Origin: Gordionus sp. m RMFG-2023
Taxonomy: Eukaryota > Nematomorpha > Gordioida > Chordodea > Parachordodidae
Direction: 5' to 3'
DNA length: 64,000 nt
Assembly (NCBI RefSeq): GCF_954871325.1
Contig: NC_088776.1
Coordinates: 57,746,954-57,810,953 of the forward strand
Shown here: positions 23,790 through 35,418 of the stretch, piece after piece
Layout: each line of letters opens with the position of its first letter
How positions within the stretch are numbered: the first letter of the stretch is position 1
Notes under the pieces: model-generated
Seen by the model: the letters and a program-made list of their open reading frames with translations, nothing else
Told to the model about the DNA's origin: nothing
The model's database searches: none
Program-made: the position numbers and the translations under genes

Positions 23790-25335
23790 AATACAATTTT
23801 TATTTTTTTGCCCTTTTCTATCCATTTTTTTTAAAAAAATTTTTTGCATAATATAATAAATATCATATGTATAAAGAGGATATTCTTTAATTTCATAATA
23901 ATATTATTCGTGTTTTTAAACAAATAATTTAGTCATTTTCATTTATAAATGTTTTCATATTGACAATTTGATCTTCAAAGTGGCAATAACTTTTATTGCT
24001 TTAAAGTTTGGGTTGGAATTAATGTAGAAGAAAAGGAGAAATATAACCTATAGTTTTTAGTGCCGTATTTAGAAGGTCATTTTTAAAACCTTATTTTAAT
24101 TTATAAATTGGATTTTTATTATTATATTAAATATATTATATGATTTATTTGTATAGGAATTGATTTATTATGTGATTAATTAAATTTAAATTTCAAAGTT
24201 GTTGAAAGACACTTTTTAAATGGATCTAGATACAGGTACATCGTCTAAAAATGTAATGATACAGATACAATTATATACGGTTGTTCTAGAACATAAACTC
24301 TTACCATGTGAGCCCAAAATAAGTAAACAACATTTTTATATCTTGTTCTCATTCAATTTAAATACCATATAAAAAATTTATGAAAAAATCAATACCCCTA
24401 TTTTTATCGTTATTTTGAGCAAATTATCATTTAAAACGAGCATATTTTTTTAAAAAAAATTTTACATTAAATTTATAATTTATTCTTTAAAAGCTAGCGG
24501 AATATCTAGAAATTATTTTAAAAAATTTTAAATAAACTTATTAGTTTAAAATAAGTTTGTGCATCATCATAGCTAAGAAATTTATATATTCCTTAACATG
24601 GTAAAAATATCCTTCATAATCATGAACTGACATCTAAAGATTTAGAAGGAAAATAAATAATATTTAATGAATATTTTTATATTTTTTTTTATTATATTAT
24701 TCTAAATTTTTTTTTTTTTATATTAAAATTTTTAATAGTCAAATTAAACGTTAAAAGTAAAACATATATAAGCAATTTAAAAATATCATGTAAACTATTT
24801 GTAAAATAAAATCTATATAAAAACTGTATAATAAAAAAAATTAGTATAATAAATTGAGCTAAAATGAATTTTGCAATCAAATATTTTTATTTTTTAGATA
24901 AAAAAAAAGCGTTAAATAAAAGTATATCAAATGTATCTGAAAAAGTTTATAAAACAGATACAGATATCTCTACAATAGTATCTAGGTACAAATACCTGTA
25001 TAAAAATGTAACTCAATACAGATAAGACATGTTTGTATCTTGATACTTGTATACTTTAACAACTCTGGTAAATTTAAAATATATAATCTTGATTTTAAAA
25101 AGAATATTGTAGTGTAAAATAAATTAGCTTGGATTTTTTTTACAATGATATAAAAATTAGATCTCACAACCAGTGGCTGAAACGATTAATATACTTGAGG
25201 CTAAGAATATTGTAGTGTAAAGTAAAATTTAAAAATTAGACCACACAACCAGTGGCTAAAACGATTAATAGACTTGAGGTTGAAAAATACATGTATCGGT
25301 GGTTCATACTATAACATAAAATAAATATTTAAATC
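23790..25335. other. AT-rich, short local duplication, no gene
   Basis: A duplicated phrase (CACAACCAGTGGCTGAAACGATTAATA, kept here in part: CACAACCAGTGGCT) occurs at about 25166 and 25247, with AGAATATTGTAGTGTAAA upstream of both. Otherwise nothing recognised. Confidence 0.4.
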
Positions 25336-25505
25336 AGAGACCTGCAGAGGTATTATTTACTCAACTCTGCACGGATTTTTTTCAAAATATACATTTATTT
25401 TTAATTTATATAGATGGCCAATTAAACTATTTGGTCTAGAACATCCGCCCGGTCCGGATATTTTGGAAAAAAATTTTTAGGCCTGGCTCGGGTATATTTT
25501 TTTGA
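25336..25505. mobile_element. GGCC foldback, partial copy 3
   Basis: Left end CAGAGACCTGCAGAGG followed by GCCCGGTCCGG and GGCCTGGCTCGGG islands. It stops where the LINE 3' fragment begins. Confidence 0.5.
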
Positions 25506-26420
25506 AAAATAATTTTATACCGCAATTCTCCTTTCATTTGCCGCAATACCTCCTCACCTCTCCTCTATTAAAGCTCATTCTGAAGTTTTGATGAAACTGG
25601 AAAAATATCTTGAACCCAAAAATTTAATGAAATTGCAAGGACCAAGGCTTCATACCCTCAATGGTGTTTGTATTGTTTGGAAAAGACGCATATCGCGGAC
25701 GTTCCATCGCCTGAATTTAACTTTAGAATAAAGTAGAGCACGCCTCATTGAATTTCTTATCTAGCATTCTATCAACCAATCAATTTCTCTTCACTTCCTT
25801 AATTAATAGATCAAGACACAAATTTTTAAAATTATCTTCTACCAACTCCAACTTATAAAGAGCCCATTCATTCCTTTAGGATCCCACTATCGATAACCTT
25901 TTCTCACATCTCATCTGGTTGCAACACTCCAATGGAAATAAAGCAAAGCATAGTTTACACTGCTGATCGCTTAAAAGCCAAATTCTCATCCTCACGCAAA
26001 ACCAATGCAATTTGCTAATCCAGGGAACTTTAGATTTCCCCAAATATCCATCATACATGGATCTTTTTATATCCACTGAAAATCGGTCTCATGGAATCCT
26101 ACTGATCCCATGGAGAAGGGACTAATTTCTTGTTTGTAACTAATCCTGCACCGACCCTTCGGCTTTACACAACCAAAAAAACCTAATTTACTCACGAGAA
26201 AAATGAAACAACTTATAATTGACAAATATTCGGGAAATCAGAATATCACATTTTTATGCCAATTATATCCACTGACTTAACATCTTTCGGTAAACTTGCT
26301 TTATCCTTCTTCAACGATTTGAGACCCATATGCAATTTCTCTGGTGACCCTCGCGAATGTTTTTACTTAATTCCGAGGAGCTTTCCTACCTTTCCTTTTT
26401 CTACATTTCCTTCTCCATAA
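25506..26420 (+). mobile_element. LINE family A, 3' end fragment (plus strand)
   Basis: Plus-strand pieces read HGILLIPWRRD followed by S-C-T-D-P-S-A (about 26090-26160). They match the R-P-D-G-x-x-L-x-P-W...W-D-x-T-C-x-D-T-x-A block of LINE C-termini. Next comes TSFGKLALSFFNDLRPICNF with S-G-D-P-R (about 26285-26370), the GxxALxxFxxLGxRI...GDPR block. Frames change and stops occur. The 5' part is missing, as expected of incomplete reverse transcription. It sits between two GGCC foldback pieces and may have landed in one. Confidence 0.65.
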
Positions 26421-26483
26421 GTTATATTTTTTATTTTTTTTTAAAAATAATGATTATAAAGTGATTTATAAATATGTATATCA

Positions 26484-26628
26484 TAGACCTGCCAGGCCGG
26501 GCCGTATATTTTAAGACCAAATATTTGAAATCGCTATTATTAGCTATAAAAATCAAAAATAAATAAAATATATTTTAAAAACAATCAGGGCCGGGCCTTA
26601 CAAATGGTATTTTTGCAGGTCTCTGATG
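26484..26628. mobile_element. GGCC foldback/hAT-type MITE, copy 4
   Basis: A short element, TAGACCTGCCAGGCCGGGCC at left and GCAGGTCTCTG at right. The interior repeats the CGCTATTATTAGCTATAAAA block of the 18056 copy. Confidence 0.6.
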
Positions 26629-26910
26629 TATATAATAATGATTTTTATATTTGTTAAATATAATTTAAAATAGTATTATTTATTATTTTAAGTAAAGAAA
26701 GAAATAATTATTATGGGAAATAAAAAAAATATATATATTATGTTGACATCAGCATCTACATCTTTAATTTTTGTTTATTTCCTTTTATCCTAGACTTAGA
26801 ATAATAAACATTTCTAAAATTAAATTAAATTTTATATAAGATAACGAAAAATAAATATCCAATTCTCAACTATAAAATATAATTTTATATACATATATAT
26901 TTTTTTTTAA

Positions 26911-27001
26911 ATGAAGAATTTTCGTATTTTACTCAAAATTTTATGGATTCTATTTTGTGGCATGTATGTAATCCCAACAAATTCCTACTTAGCCCAAGAT
27001 G
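26911..27001 (+). CDS. exon 1 of a cadherin-like gene: start and signal peptide
   Basis: ATG 26911 opens 30 codons ending in phase 1 at a GT donor (GATG|GTAAATAT). The peptide MKNFRILLKILWILFCGMYV has a basic start, a hydrophobic core and a small/polar end (I-P-T-N-S), a classic secretion signal. No in-frame ATG or longer frame precedes it; the 30 bases upstream are T-rich. The phase fits exon 2 exactly. Together with exon 3 it indicates a secreted or type I membrane adhesion protein. Confidence 0.65.
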
Positions 27002-28540
27002 GTAAATATATTAAATAGTTTTACGTAATTTTCAACATAAAAATCCATGTACAGTAAAATTAAAATGGCGAAAATTTGAGAATGCAGTATATATATTTCT
27101 GCTCCAAAGTCTCAGAACTCCGCTTAGCGGTTTTCTTGTTTTTTTATCCGCGTTTGTTAGCATACCAAGTTCATGAGGCATTATTAATTAGCGGGGGTCT
27201 ATACCGAAGATATTTGTAACTCAATGTATTATTTTATTTTTATATAATTTATTTGTGCCGTTATTAGTTCCATCATTGATATAAGAATTTTTAAATCTTT
27301 AAAATTGTTGCATCTCATTTTAAGATATTTTGGTTTATAATAAAGGTAGCATATTCTCACTCTAGAATCTCAGTTATAATTATAATCGTATTTTTTTTTC
27401 TTAGGTAGGGAATGTTAAAAGGTATTTTAGTATGAATTTGATGTTTGAGAACATTATTTTCAAAGTTTTAAATATATATTTTATTTAACCCATTTTAATT
27501 CTATTTATTAAGAAAATTATAACGGATATGTTGCGACTTTATAAGCATCATAAGCTCCATTATCATGGTCAGCAGTTGTATACAATTATATTAAATAATT
27601 TATTTTTCCTTTTCCCCTCTTTATCATTTTTATCATCTTGTATCTCATCTATATTGTCGGTATTATTTTTATTTGAGTATCGTGCTTGGTTTTTGTCGCC
27701 TTTATTTTGTAATCAATTGTCGTGTTGTTGATTAATGTACGGCCTATCATAATTAATAAGTTTCATTATATCTCCTATCTATATTTATTAAAGGAGGTTT
27801 TTTTTACATTAACACTTTACCAAAGTGTCCTAAGAGGAATTTTTTTTTGACAAATTAATTATTTTACATAAACTTATTTTAGTTATAAATATCAAATTTC
27901 AAAGTCAAATAGTTTTATTTTAAATAACAAAAGAATGTCAGGATTTACCCGTCCAAAAATATCCCGCCCGGTTTACCATATCTATTTCATATTTCAAGTT
28001 ACCCTTTTCACGATAATTACGAAACGAGTAATAGCCTCCGCGAGAAAAAAATTAGAAAAAATGCGATGATAAGAAATATCTTTTTTTCAAAAAAAAAGAA
28101 AGATTCCAACCCACCCCCCATCTCTCATCCCCACTGACTAAAGCGGATAGTTCTAGTTTAATTTAATAAGATTTAAATTGGTAGAAGGGAGAAATCTATG
28201 TATTTCTGTTGTTAAAAAGCCAGATTCGGGTCGATTTTAAAAAAACGGCCCGAATAAGATTACAACCAAAATAACATTATGTAAGCCCTAAATATTTTGC
28301 TCATAGCTGGCAGAAATGCTTAGACATCTATTTGTCAAATCGCGATGCTTACAGAATATTAATTTGGCTCAAATCTTAATTGGGCCGTTTTGAAAAATCT
28401 ACTCAAATCGGGTTTTTTAACAACACTACTTGGGAGGGTTTTAATGCAAGTTTTACATTTGCAATTAAATATACATTGTACTTGAAAGGAGGAAGAAAAA
28501 AAAACTTTAATATACCAATTTTAATTTATATTTAATTTAG
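27002..28540 (+). other. intron 1, with a MITE
   Basis: GT (27002) to AG (28540). It carries MITE copy 5 near its 3' end. ORFs inside, such as 27528-27731, are Leu/Phe/Ser-rich and look like chance. Confidence 0.5.
28205..28428. mobile_element. hAT-type MITE, copy 5
   Basis: Left end CTGTTGTTAAAAAGCC, right end TTTTTTAACAACACTA. The interior is close to copy 1 (ATAACATTATGTAAGC). No clear target duplication remains. Confidence 0.75.
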
Positions 28541-28601
28541 CGATTTGCTACAAATTGCGAAAGAGCGGGGTGATCGATTTTGATAAGGTCTTCCATTTAA
28601 G
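28541..28601 (+). CDS. exon 2 of the cadherin-like gene
   Basis: Acceptor TTTAATTTAG, donor AG|GTAAAC. Starting with two bases to complete the split codon, it reads A-ICYKLRKSGVIDFDKVFHL and ends in phase 2. Exon 1 ends in phase 1 and exon 3 starts in phase 2, so all three join without adjustment. It would be the short segment between the signal peptide and the first cadherin-like repeat. Too short to judge alone; the phase agreement on both sides is the support. Confidence 0.6.
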
Positions 28602-29033
28602 GTAAACAATGTATATACTATTATTTAATGGATAAATTATTTTATTAGGAAAAATTTGTCTCATTAAAGACCGAATCCTAGAGCTGATTTATTTTAGCCA
28701 TTCAATAATGTATCATAATATTAATTTTCTAACAAATAACTTAGAACATTTGCATTTTTAAATTCTTTATTGTTTACGAAGTTCAAATTAACTTTGGTCT
28801 AACATATAAGTAAACTATATATTTAGTCCACGAACTATCAAAGTTTAACTGTTTAAACAGAAAATTTAAATTTTCCCTCGTCCAATGCTATTTTGCAAAG
28901 TTTTGCGTTGGTATTATTGATAAAATAAATTTTAGATGAAAATAACTAACGCTCACCTTTTCACCTCCCCCCTTCCTTCCTTTTTTAAAAAAAAAACATT
29001 ATATAAAACCCCAAAATCTATTTTTATTCCTAG

Positions 29034-29196
29034 GTCTAATTTCAAAATGAATCATACAATCGATATCACAGAGAATAAAGATGTTCTACTTATATATGAA
29101 TTGGAGAAAAACGAAGCCGATAACATAATGAATTACTCCATTAAGAATGATTATTTACTTGATTTCCAAGCAATAAGCGGAATAATAAAATTAGAG
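29034..29196 (+). CDS. exon 3: first half of a cadherin-like repeat
   Basis: Acceptor TTTTTATTCCTAG, donor GAG|GTATAT, phase 2 to 0. The peptide contains HTIDITENKDVLLIYELEK, then NIMNYSIKND, then L-D-F-Q-A-I-S-G-I-I-K-L-E. This follows the cadherin-repeat order: V/I-x-E-N near the start, Y-S-I in the middle, F-x-I, then S/T-G-x-I-x-L. Cadherin repeats bind calcium between domains in adhesion proteins. The D-x-D motif is replaced by E-A-D. A read-through ATG frame upstream (from 28936) exists, but the phase match with exon 2 favours the 29034 start. Confidence 0.65.
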
Positions 29197-29587
29197 GTAT
29201 ATTATTTTATCTTTTTTAAAAAAAATTTTTCTTCGAACATGCATTCAATAGCGCATTGTGCATTTGAATTAATTTGAAAAAATCAGGATATTCTTTTTAA
29301 ATATTTAATTTCAAATATGATAAATAATTATATACAATTATATATATAATTCATTATTCATATGAAAATATGTATTATACACAATTATGATTACGTTTAA
29401 AGCAAAGAGTTCACATTTAAACCAATTAACTTATGTCGAAAATTTATATGTTATTTATATTTAACCAAGAATATATGTTGTTGATTTCCATGACCGAAAT
29501 AGAGCTTTCGTGGATGTTAGATTTTGTGAATATGTCTACACAAATATAATTCCAAGCAAGGAGAAATACCTTTACCATGGAATTTAG

Positions 29588-29680
29588 GTTGAACCATCTG
29601 ACCTCTTTCAATCTGATATTGTAAGGGCTGAATGGAATGTTGGCTCCCCAAATATTATGAGCAAGATTAAGATAATTTTC
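29588..29680 (+). CDS. candidate exon 4: second half of the cadherin-like repeat
   Basis: After an acceptor (CATGGAATTTAG) the phase-0 frame fits exon 3 and reads VEPSDLFQSDIVRAEWNVG, then S-P-N-I-M-S-K-I-K-I-I-F. This matches the end of a cadherin repeat (L-x-V-x-A-x-D-x-G-S-P-x-x-S-x-x-x-V-x-I-x-V). The frame hits TAA at 29681 with no GT donor after the matching part, except an internal GT at 29621 that would cut the motif. Either the donor is non-canonical or lost, or the gene is decaying. A further open piece at 29706 onward (DPNRAGLKELPSDM) starts right after an AG and could be the inter-repeat linker. Confidence 0.45.
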
Positions 29681-29799
29681 TAACTCTAATTAATTTTTTT
29701 AATAGCGATCCAAACAGGGCAGGGCTAAAGGAATTACCCTCTGATATGATTATGATTAAATTTTTAAAAGCAAAGATTGTGAATAACTGTTAAATATAA

Positions 29800-32670
29800 A
29801 ATTTAGAGTATTCTAGGAAATTTTTTAAAAAAAGTCAGTTGAATTTAAAACAACCTTAACGTTGAATTAGGATATTTTTTCGTTTTGATGTTTAGGAAAT
29901 ATATAATAAAATAATTATAAATAATTATGTAGTTCCTAAAGGATTTCTATAAGAGAGCTATTTGATAAATATTAATGTATTTGTTTTAACGGGTGCCACA
30001 ATCCATTTGTTAATTTTTAAAAAGGGGAACGCTTTAGTACCCAAGCATCTAGCTAAAAATGTCACTGGGTTTTTAAATAGTTAAATTATAATTTATTAAA
30101 TGACAATTAAAAAGAATGAAAATTTTCTATATTTTTTCAAAATTTCACGAATAATTTTAAATATTCCATAAAATTCCGCTTCTCAAGAAAAAGCTTTGCT
30201 TCTTGACAATATAATTTCGATTGATACATCATGTCAAAGATGGTCTCAAAAAATTTGGATTATTCGTTAATTTATAAATTTACTTTCTTTTGGCCATATA
30301 TCTAAGACATTGAATAATTTAATTTGAAAAAACTTATCAAAATATGGTCTCATATTAATACCAATCGTTACCAACACCTTTACAAGTTAGGAAATGAAGC
30401 CCTTATTTTTAGTAAAATAATCATAGATAAAAAAAAAGGAGATATACTACAGGCCACCCCTTATGAATGATTTTATTGTCAGCAGATTTCTCTCGAAATC
30501 TGTAGGTACAGAATTTCCTCTCTAGGGTAGTACCTTTTTTCCAAAATTTTTTTAATGTTTATATATACTAGTAGATAACCCGTCAAAAATGACGGGGAAT
30601 GAGAATGTTATCCTTACTTTTATGATAGTTGTTACCTGATATTTGAAAATAATATCCGATTTTTCTTCTTTATAACCCCCCCCCTCCTTTTAGGCCAGGT
30701 TCAATCCATTAAATCTAAGTGTAAATACTATGGTTTGATTCAAAATATATTTATAGTTTTTACTTAATAATTTCAATATCATTTGTTAAATATTACAGAT
30801 CACCTATGCCTTATATTTAATATTAAAAAAAATTCCCAAGCAAGATACGCCATAATAATTTTGAAAAAATTGTTCCTAGCCCAATGAAAGATCATCTTAA
30901 TTTTGTTGAGAACTGAAATAAAATATTTAAAAAATCATAATGAATTTAAAAATACAATCAAAATCAGATTTTCATGGGCCTTGGTTTTTTGATCAGACCG
31001 AGCCCAGGGCAATTTGTTTCAGGCTACTGTCTGACCCATATGTAATAATAAAAAAAAATCCCAAGCGTTCAAGCTGATAATAATTTTAAAAAATCTTTCC
31101 CAAGTCCAGCCCAAAATAATTTATAAAAATATTTTCCAAGTCCAGCCCAACCCATAGTAATTTACAAAATTTGTTCCCAGCCTGGAGATATTTTTTCCCA
31201 GCCTGGAGATAGGTAAATCTCTAAAAACCATCTCTATTTTTTATTCTTTTTAACCCATTAAGACTAAAAGTGAATACTATTTTTTTGAGCATGAGCCTTG
31301 GTTTTTTGATTAGGCTGGCCATGTCTTCAAAAAAAAAATTTCAATGTCTAACCCATATTTAAAATTAAAAAAATTTTAAGCATATGACCATAATAATTGT
31401 GAAAAATTTTTCCCAAGCCAGGTCCAAGACTATATTAATTGTGAAAAATATTTCCCAAGCCCAGCAATACCCATAATAATTTATTTTTTACTTGGATCCA
31501 GAATAGGTCCAATGTAAGGGGTTTATAAAAATTAAATCTGTCTTACATTTACATTTTTTTGCCATTCTATATTATTGAGAAAATTTTTCAAAATAATTTA
31601 TTATCAAATGCAGGGGAAATATCTGTACCACCCATTCTACTGGTTAACTCCTGGCATTTATATGAAATTCATGAATACATATAAAAGTACCATGCCTTTT
31701 ATAAATTAGTGAAAATACATCCTAATTTAAATTTTAAACAGACAACCACTCCTCCAAATAATATGTGTTTTATTACTTAGGTACAAAATATAAAATTAAA
31801 TTTAGCCATGTTATTAAATTACAATAGAAAATAAAAATATTCTAAGTTAACAAATAATAGGAGATTAATTTCAATCATAGTCAAATTATATATAAGTAAA
31901 ACAAAAAGGTTATACATTTAATCAAAAATGTTATAATAAGTTATATGAATAACATACATTCAACAATTATGAAATGAGAAAATATACAAAACTATGGAAT
32001 GCATGTAAAAAGGCATCTTTAGAAAAGATAAGAGAGGTATTCAGATGAAAGTTGCATGAATAACATGGAATAGCCTATACGATAGCTAATAATAAATGAC
32101 AAAATTTTGCTATGCTAATGGCAATTGAGTTGTATTAAATAATAAAACCGAAATATGCTTCCATAATAACAATTCCATTGATTTACCAAGTTACAAAATT
32201 ATAGACCTATGATATTCATAAAAATGATAATTCATAAAGCATGACTTTTAATTTTATTCATCCATCATCAAATTAAGGAGAAAATTCTAATTTTTTGTCA
32301 AACTTGATGATCTATCAGATAGTAATTAATTGCAAATATTTACTTATGCATAAAAATTACTTAATTAAAAGATATATAATTGTATAAAATTCAAATATAT
32401 CCATTCTTCAATAAAATCTTTATTGTAAGAAATATTTTATAATTTAAATAATGATACTGTGGAAATCTAAATATTAACCCTCTGATAAATGGTTAGGCTA
32501 TATTTTTTGTCTTCTAGTGAGGTATCTTGGGTATAATCATCATTAAAAATATATATAATCACATGCCATGATAACTTCCATTGATTTACCAAATTGCAAA
32601 ATTACAGAACTATAATTATAGATAGCTAGAAGATATTATAATGGAATCACGTGTACGAGTCCGACTTCGT
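29800..32670. other. long intron or intergenic, repeat scraps
   Basis: 30440-30545 holds an end (TCTCTAGGGTAGTACCTTTTTTCC, split: TCTCTAGGGTAG, TACCTTTTTTCC) whose complement occurs at 19397. 30835-31500 is a degenerate repeat (next entry). Around 32160-32220 and 32565-32620 a phrase (TTCCATTGATTTACCAA) is repeated directly and resembles 1560-1600. No exon found. Confidence 0.4.
30835..31500. repeat. degenerate tandem repeat with CCCAAGYCCAGCCC units
   Basis: Repeated phrases TTCCCAAGTCCAGCCCA, CCCATA(A/G)TAATTTA and CCTTGGTTTTTTGAT recur every 45-60 bases, loosely ordered. GGCC-rich islands link it to the GGCC foldback family. Confidence 0.55.
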
Positions 32671-32679
32671 ATATATCAT

Positions 32680-32870
32680 CTCCCCAAGGATGGAACCACC
32701 AAGTTGGATTAAAAAAAGTGATCTTTGCTGGGATTCGAACCCATTCATCAGATTTGTAAGCTAGGTTCTTGCCGATTGGGCCACAGCCACTTTTTATAAT
32801 TAACGATTTTTAAATATATATTATAAATTGTGAAAGTGTGACTGTTACAGTGTGACAAGGCTTTTATAAT
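32680..32870 (-). repeat. tRNA-derived SINE, minus strand
   Basis: Minus-strand A-box TGTGGCCCAATCGGCAAG and B-box GGGTTCGAATCCCAGCAAAG. The 5' extension GCCTTGTCACACTGTAACAG parallels the copy at 13065. The 3' body (CAACTTGGTGGTTCCATCC) follows on. Confidence 0.75.
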
Positions 32871-33261
32871 TGTTTATATATTTATATATATATAAAATTT
32901 ATAAATATATATATTTTTTGAATATAATTTATAATATACTCTTATTTGTTTGTTTTAAAATGTATTTTATTTTGATATCCTTTATATTTTGAATAAATTT
33001 TTCAAATTCATTCATTCATTCATTACCACGCCAGAAATTGCACAAAGTGCAATCATCACCCACCAGGAGTTGTAGCGTGCACCAAGTATATTCACTAGTA
33101 TATAGATCCTATACATGATGTATTATAGTGGACGGCACTATGTAGTCAGCTAGCAGAGTAAAGAAGAAAGGAGTAAGAAAGAGGGGATCTATTAGTTCCG
33201 TTACCGGCAAGATAGTGTTAAGAAATTGTAACCGATATCAAAAATACTGACGCCTGGTTAG

Positions 33262-33473
33262 ATATTTAAGAGATGGAAAAAAAAGTAATTCTTATGTTAG
33301 GTAAGTATATCCTTGTAAGATAACGTTATGTCTATATAGCGTGTCCTATTCTAGAGGCATCCAACTTCCCTGTAATTGTAATCACAATTCCTGAAACCCA
33401 TTATCCTAAAGAGCTTACTATCTTTGTCCGATATCTTCCTTTTTCTTACCTTCAATTATTTTTGTCATTCTAG
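33262..33473 (+). other. possible small exon or ORF
   Basis: ATG 33273 gives nine codons ending at a perfect donor (TTAG|GTAAGTAT, 33300). Separately, 33324-33470 is open for 49 codons (peptide SNFPVIVITIPETHYPKEL inside). No acceptor phase links them and no family is recognised. Region 33020-33300 is less repetitive than its surroundings. Confidence 0.2.
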
Positions 33474-33479
33474 AGTCAA

Positions 33480-34626
33480 CAGTGTCCCCATAAAACCTTG
33501 AAGCAAGCGATGCTCGAGATCCTCATTATATTTACCACATTATCCATATTATAATTGAAATTGTTTTTTAAATAAATATTAAAAAACGCTGTTTCTTATA
33601 AAAATGGAATTGGGACTTTACCAAAAAAATACACGAATAGTTATATTTTTTAAAATAGTCATTTGAATATTTTGTTTTAAAAAATATTCCTTTAGGTTGA
33701 GATGTAAGGGTTCTATTTTTAAAAAAATTTTAAAGTTCCGCTTTACATATGTCCAAGGGAAAGAGATAACGATTGGTAAAAAAAACATCGTTTGTTAATT
33801 TAGAATATTTATTTATTTTTTGCCATTGTTTGGTATGCGGGCCCTCGTAAGAGAACGGCCAACAACTAAATTAATCGCTGCATATCTTGCAGGTCTGTCT
33901 TGAATATATATAAAATTAAGGTCCTGTTTTCTCTTTGCATGTATATGGTTGAACGATGTTATATTCTAATTCTGTGTCCTATTGGCAATTCTTAAATGTT
34001 TACCTGACAAGAGGTTATATAGGCTACGACTTGGTAATTCTTTCAACCATTCATAACAACTAGTACAGTTTGATATGGTTGATTTCCAAAAGTGGTTTGA
34101 CTAGAGTATTTAAAAAAAAATTTTGTTAAAAGTTCAAAAATTGTTTTATATGTTAAAAAGGTGGGTAAAACAGCTTCAGATAAGGTTAAAGATCAAGACA
34201 GAGTTTAAAAGGTTATTATCTCTATGATGATAAAAGAATAATTATAAAAATTAAAAACAAGTTTGGCTGCAATCCTACAATTTATTTTTTTTAATAGGTG
34301 GTTTATTTTTTTTTACATATTTATATCACTAAATTATGCATATATTATAATTAATTCTCTATTGGGAAAGAGATGACAATTTATAAATTTTTGCCTCTCA
34401 TAAATGTTGATATGCTAAGTTGATAATATTTTAATTTAATATACGGAATAAAGAGATAGTGATGGGCCTAAGAGTGAAGTCAAACATTTCATGAGTGGAA
34501 AGGGGGGGGGGGGAGATAAGGTGAATGTAGAAATTAAAATCCAAACGAGTGAGACGGGAATAAGTTTTTCTTAAACTTCATGATCGAAACTAATATATAC
34601 TTATAAATTTATAACAAAACACTAAG
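33480..34626. other. intron or intergenic, no feature
   Basis: AT-rich. A G homopolymer at 34504-34513 and a (CATT)n scrap upstream at 33010-33025 are the only simple repeats. Confidence 0.4.
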
Positions 34627-34752
34627 GAACCAGAAATAAATTTGCCGAAACACATTAATCTGATCGAAATGTGCAATAAAGTTGGATGTTGCAAGATAAA
34701 AAATTTTACCAATATTACCCAGTCTGCAGGCGATTCAAAAAAAACGAAAAAT
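34627..34752 (+). CDS. candidate exon of the cadherin-like gene, cysteine-bearing segment
   Basis: Acceptor CAAAACACTAAG, donor AAT|GTAAGG, phase 0 to 0, 42 codons. The peptide reads PKHINLIEMCNKVGCCKIKN, with three cysteines and an N-F-T glycosylation sequon, then T-Q-S-A-G-D-S-K-K. It joins in phase to the next candidate exon across a 112-bp intron. This composition would suit an extracellular domain. I recognise no family. Link to exons 1-4 is by strand, spacing and style only. Confidence 0.5.
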
Positions 34753-34864
34753 GTAAGGGATTTATATAAATTCATTTTCCAAATCTTTATTTCACATTAT
34801 GATTAGTTGGGGGCAAAGTTTTTATTTCATGTGTAATTCACGATTTTTTAAAAAAAAAAAATAG

Positions 34865-35045
34865 ATACTGCTGTATATTGGCAGGAAACCAAAAATACTA
34901 GTAAATTTTAATAATGACAGCACTGATTCTATTGAGCATAAACTTGATTGCGAATTAACGCTAACTACGATTTTGCGATTCGAAAAGAAAATTCAAGAAC
35001 CATTCCCGAATATCTTCATAAAAAACAGTATATTAAAGTGCACAG
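34865..35045 (+). CDS. candidate exon following the 34.6 kb exon
   Basis: An A-rich run ending in TAG serves as acceptor. The phase-0 frame is open from 34865 to the stop at 35117 and has no ATG start, as expected of an internal exon. The peptide includes ILLYIGRKPKILVNFNNDS, then HKLDCELTLTTILRFEKK and L-K-C-T. A donor at CACAG|GTTTTA (35046) gives phase 1. Two cysteines and N-D-S suggest an extracellular beta-rich domain. Not recognised. Confidence 0.45.
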
Positions 35046-35418
35046 GTTTTAATAAAAAACAACTTAATTTTGATAATAAAAAAAACACATTAAAGCGTTT
35101 AGCGTTGTGTTTTGTATAAAATGCTTCGTATTGGTTAGATATTTAAAATATTATATTTGAAATAAATAAAAAACCCCTTAAATGAAAATGCTAAAATTTG
35201 TAGGCAATGTATTAACCTAATATATATATCCTATATCCTATATATATATAAATTTTCTTTTTTTAAATTGGTAAATAATTTGAGCATATGTAAAAAAATA
35301 TCGAATTCAATGAATTCTAACTATCAAATTTTAGGAATTTTGAAGTAAATGAATTTTATTTTAAAAAAAGCAATAATAAATTTTTTGTATAAACAACCTA
35401 ATTTACGAGGTATATATA

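Noticed and set aside
29470-29587. Exon after ACCAAG with peptide YVVDFHDRNRAFVDVRF
   Set aside because: Looks protein-like, but neither open frame fits the phase of exon 3 and it ends in TAG right at the acceptor of the better candidate at 29588.
34865-35045. Integrin alpha thigh-domain assignment
   Set aside because: Cysteine spacing was vaguely similar but key strands and repeats are missing.
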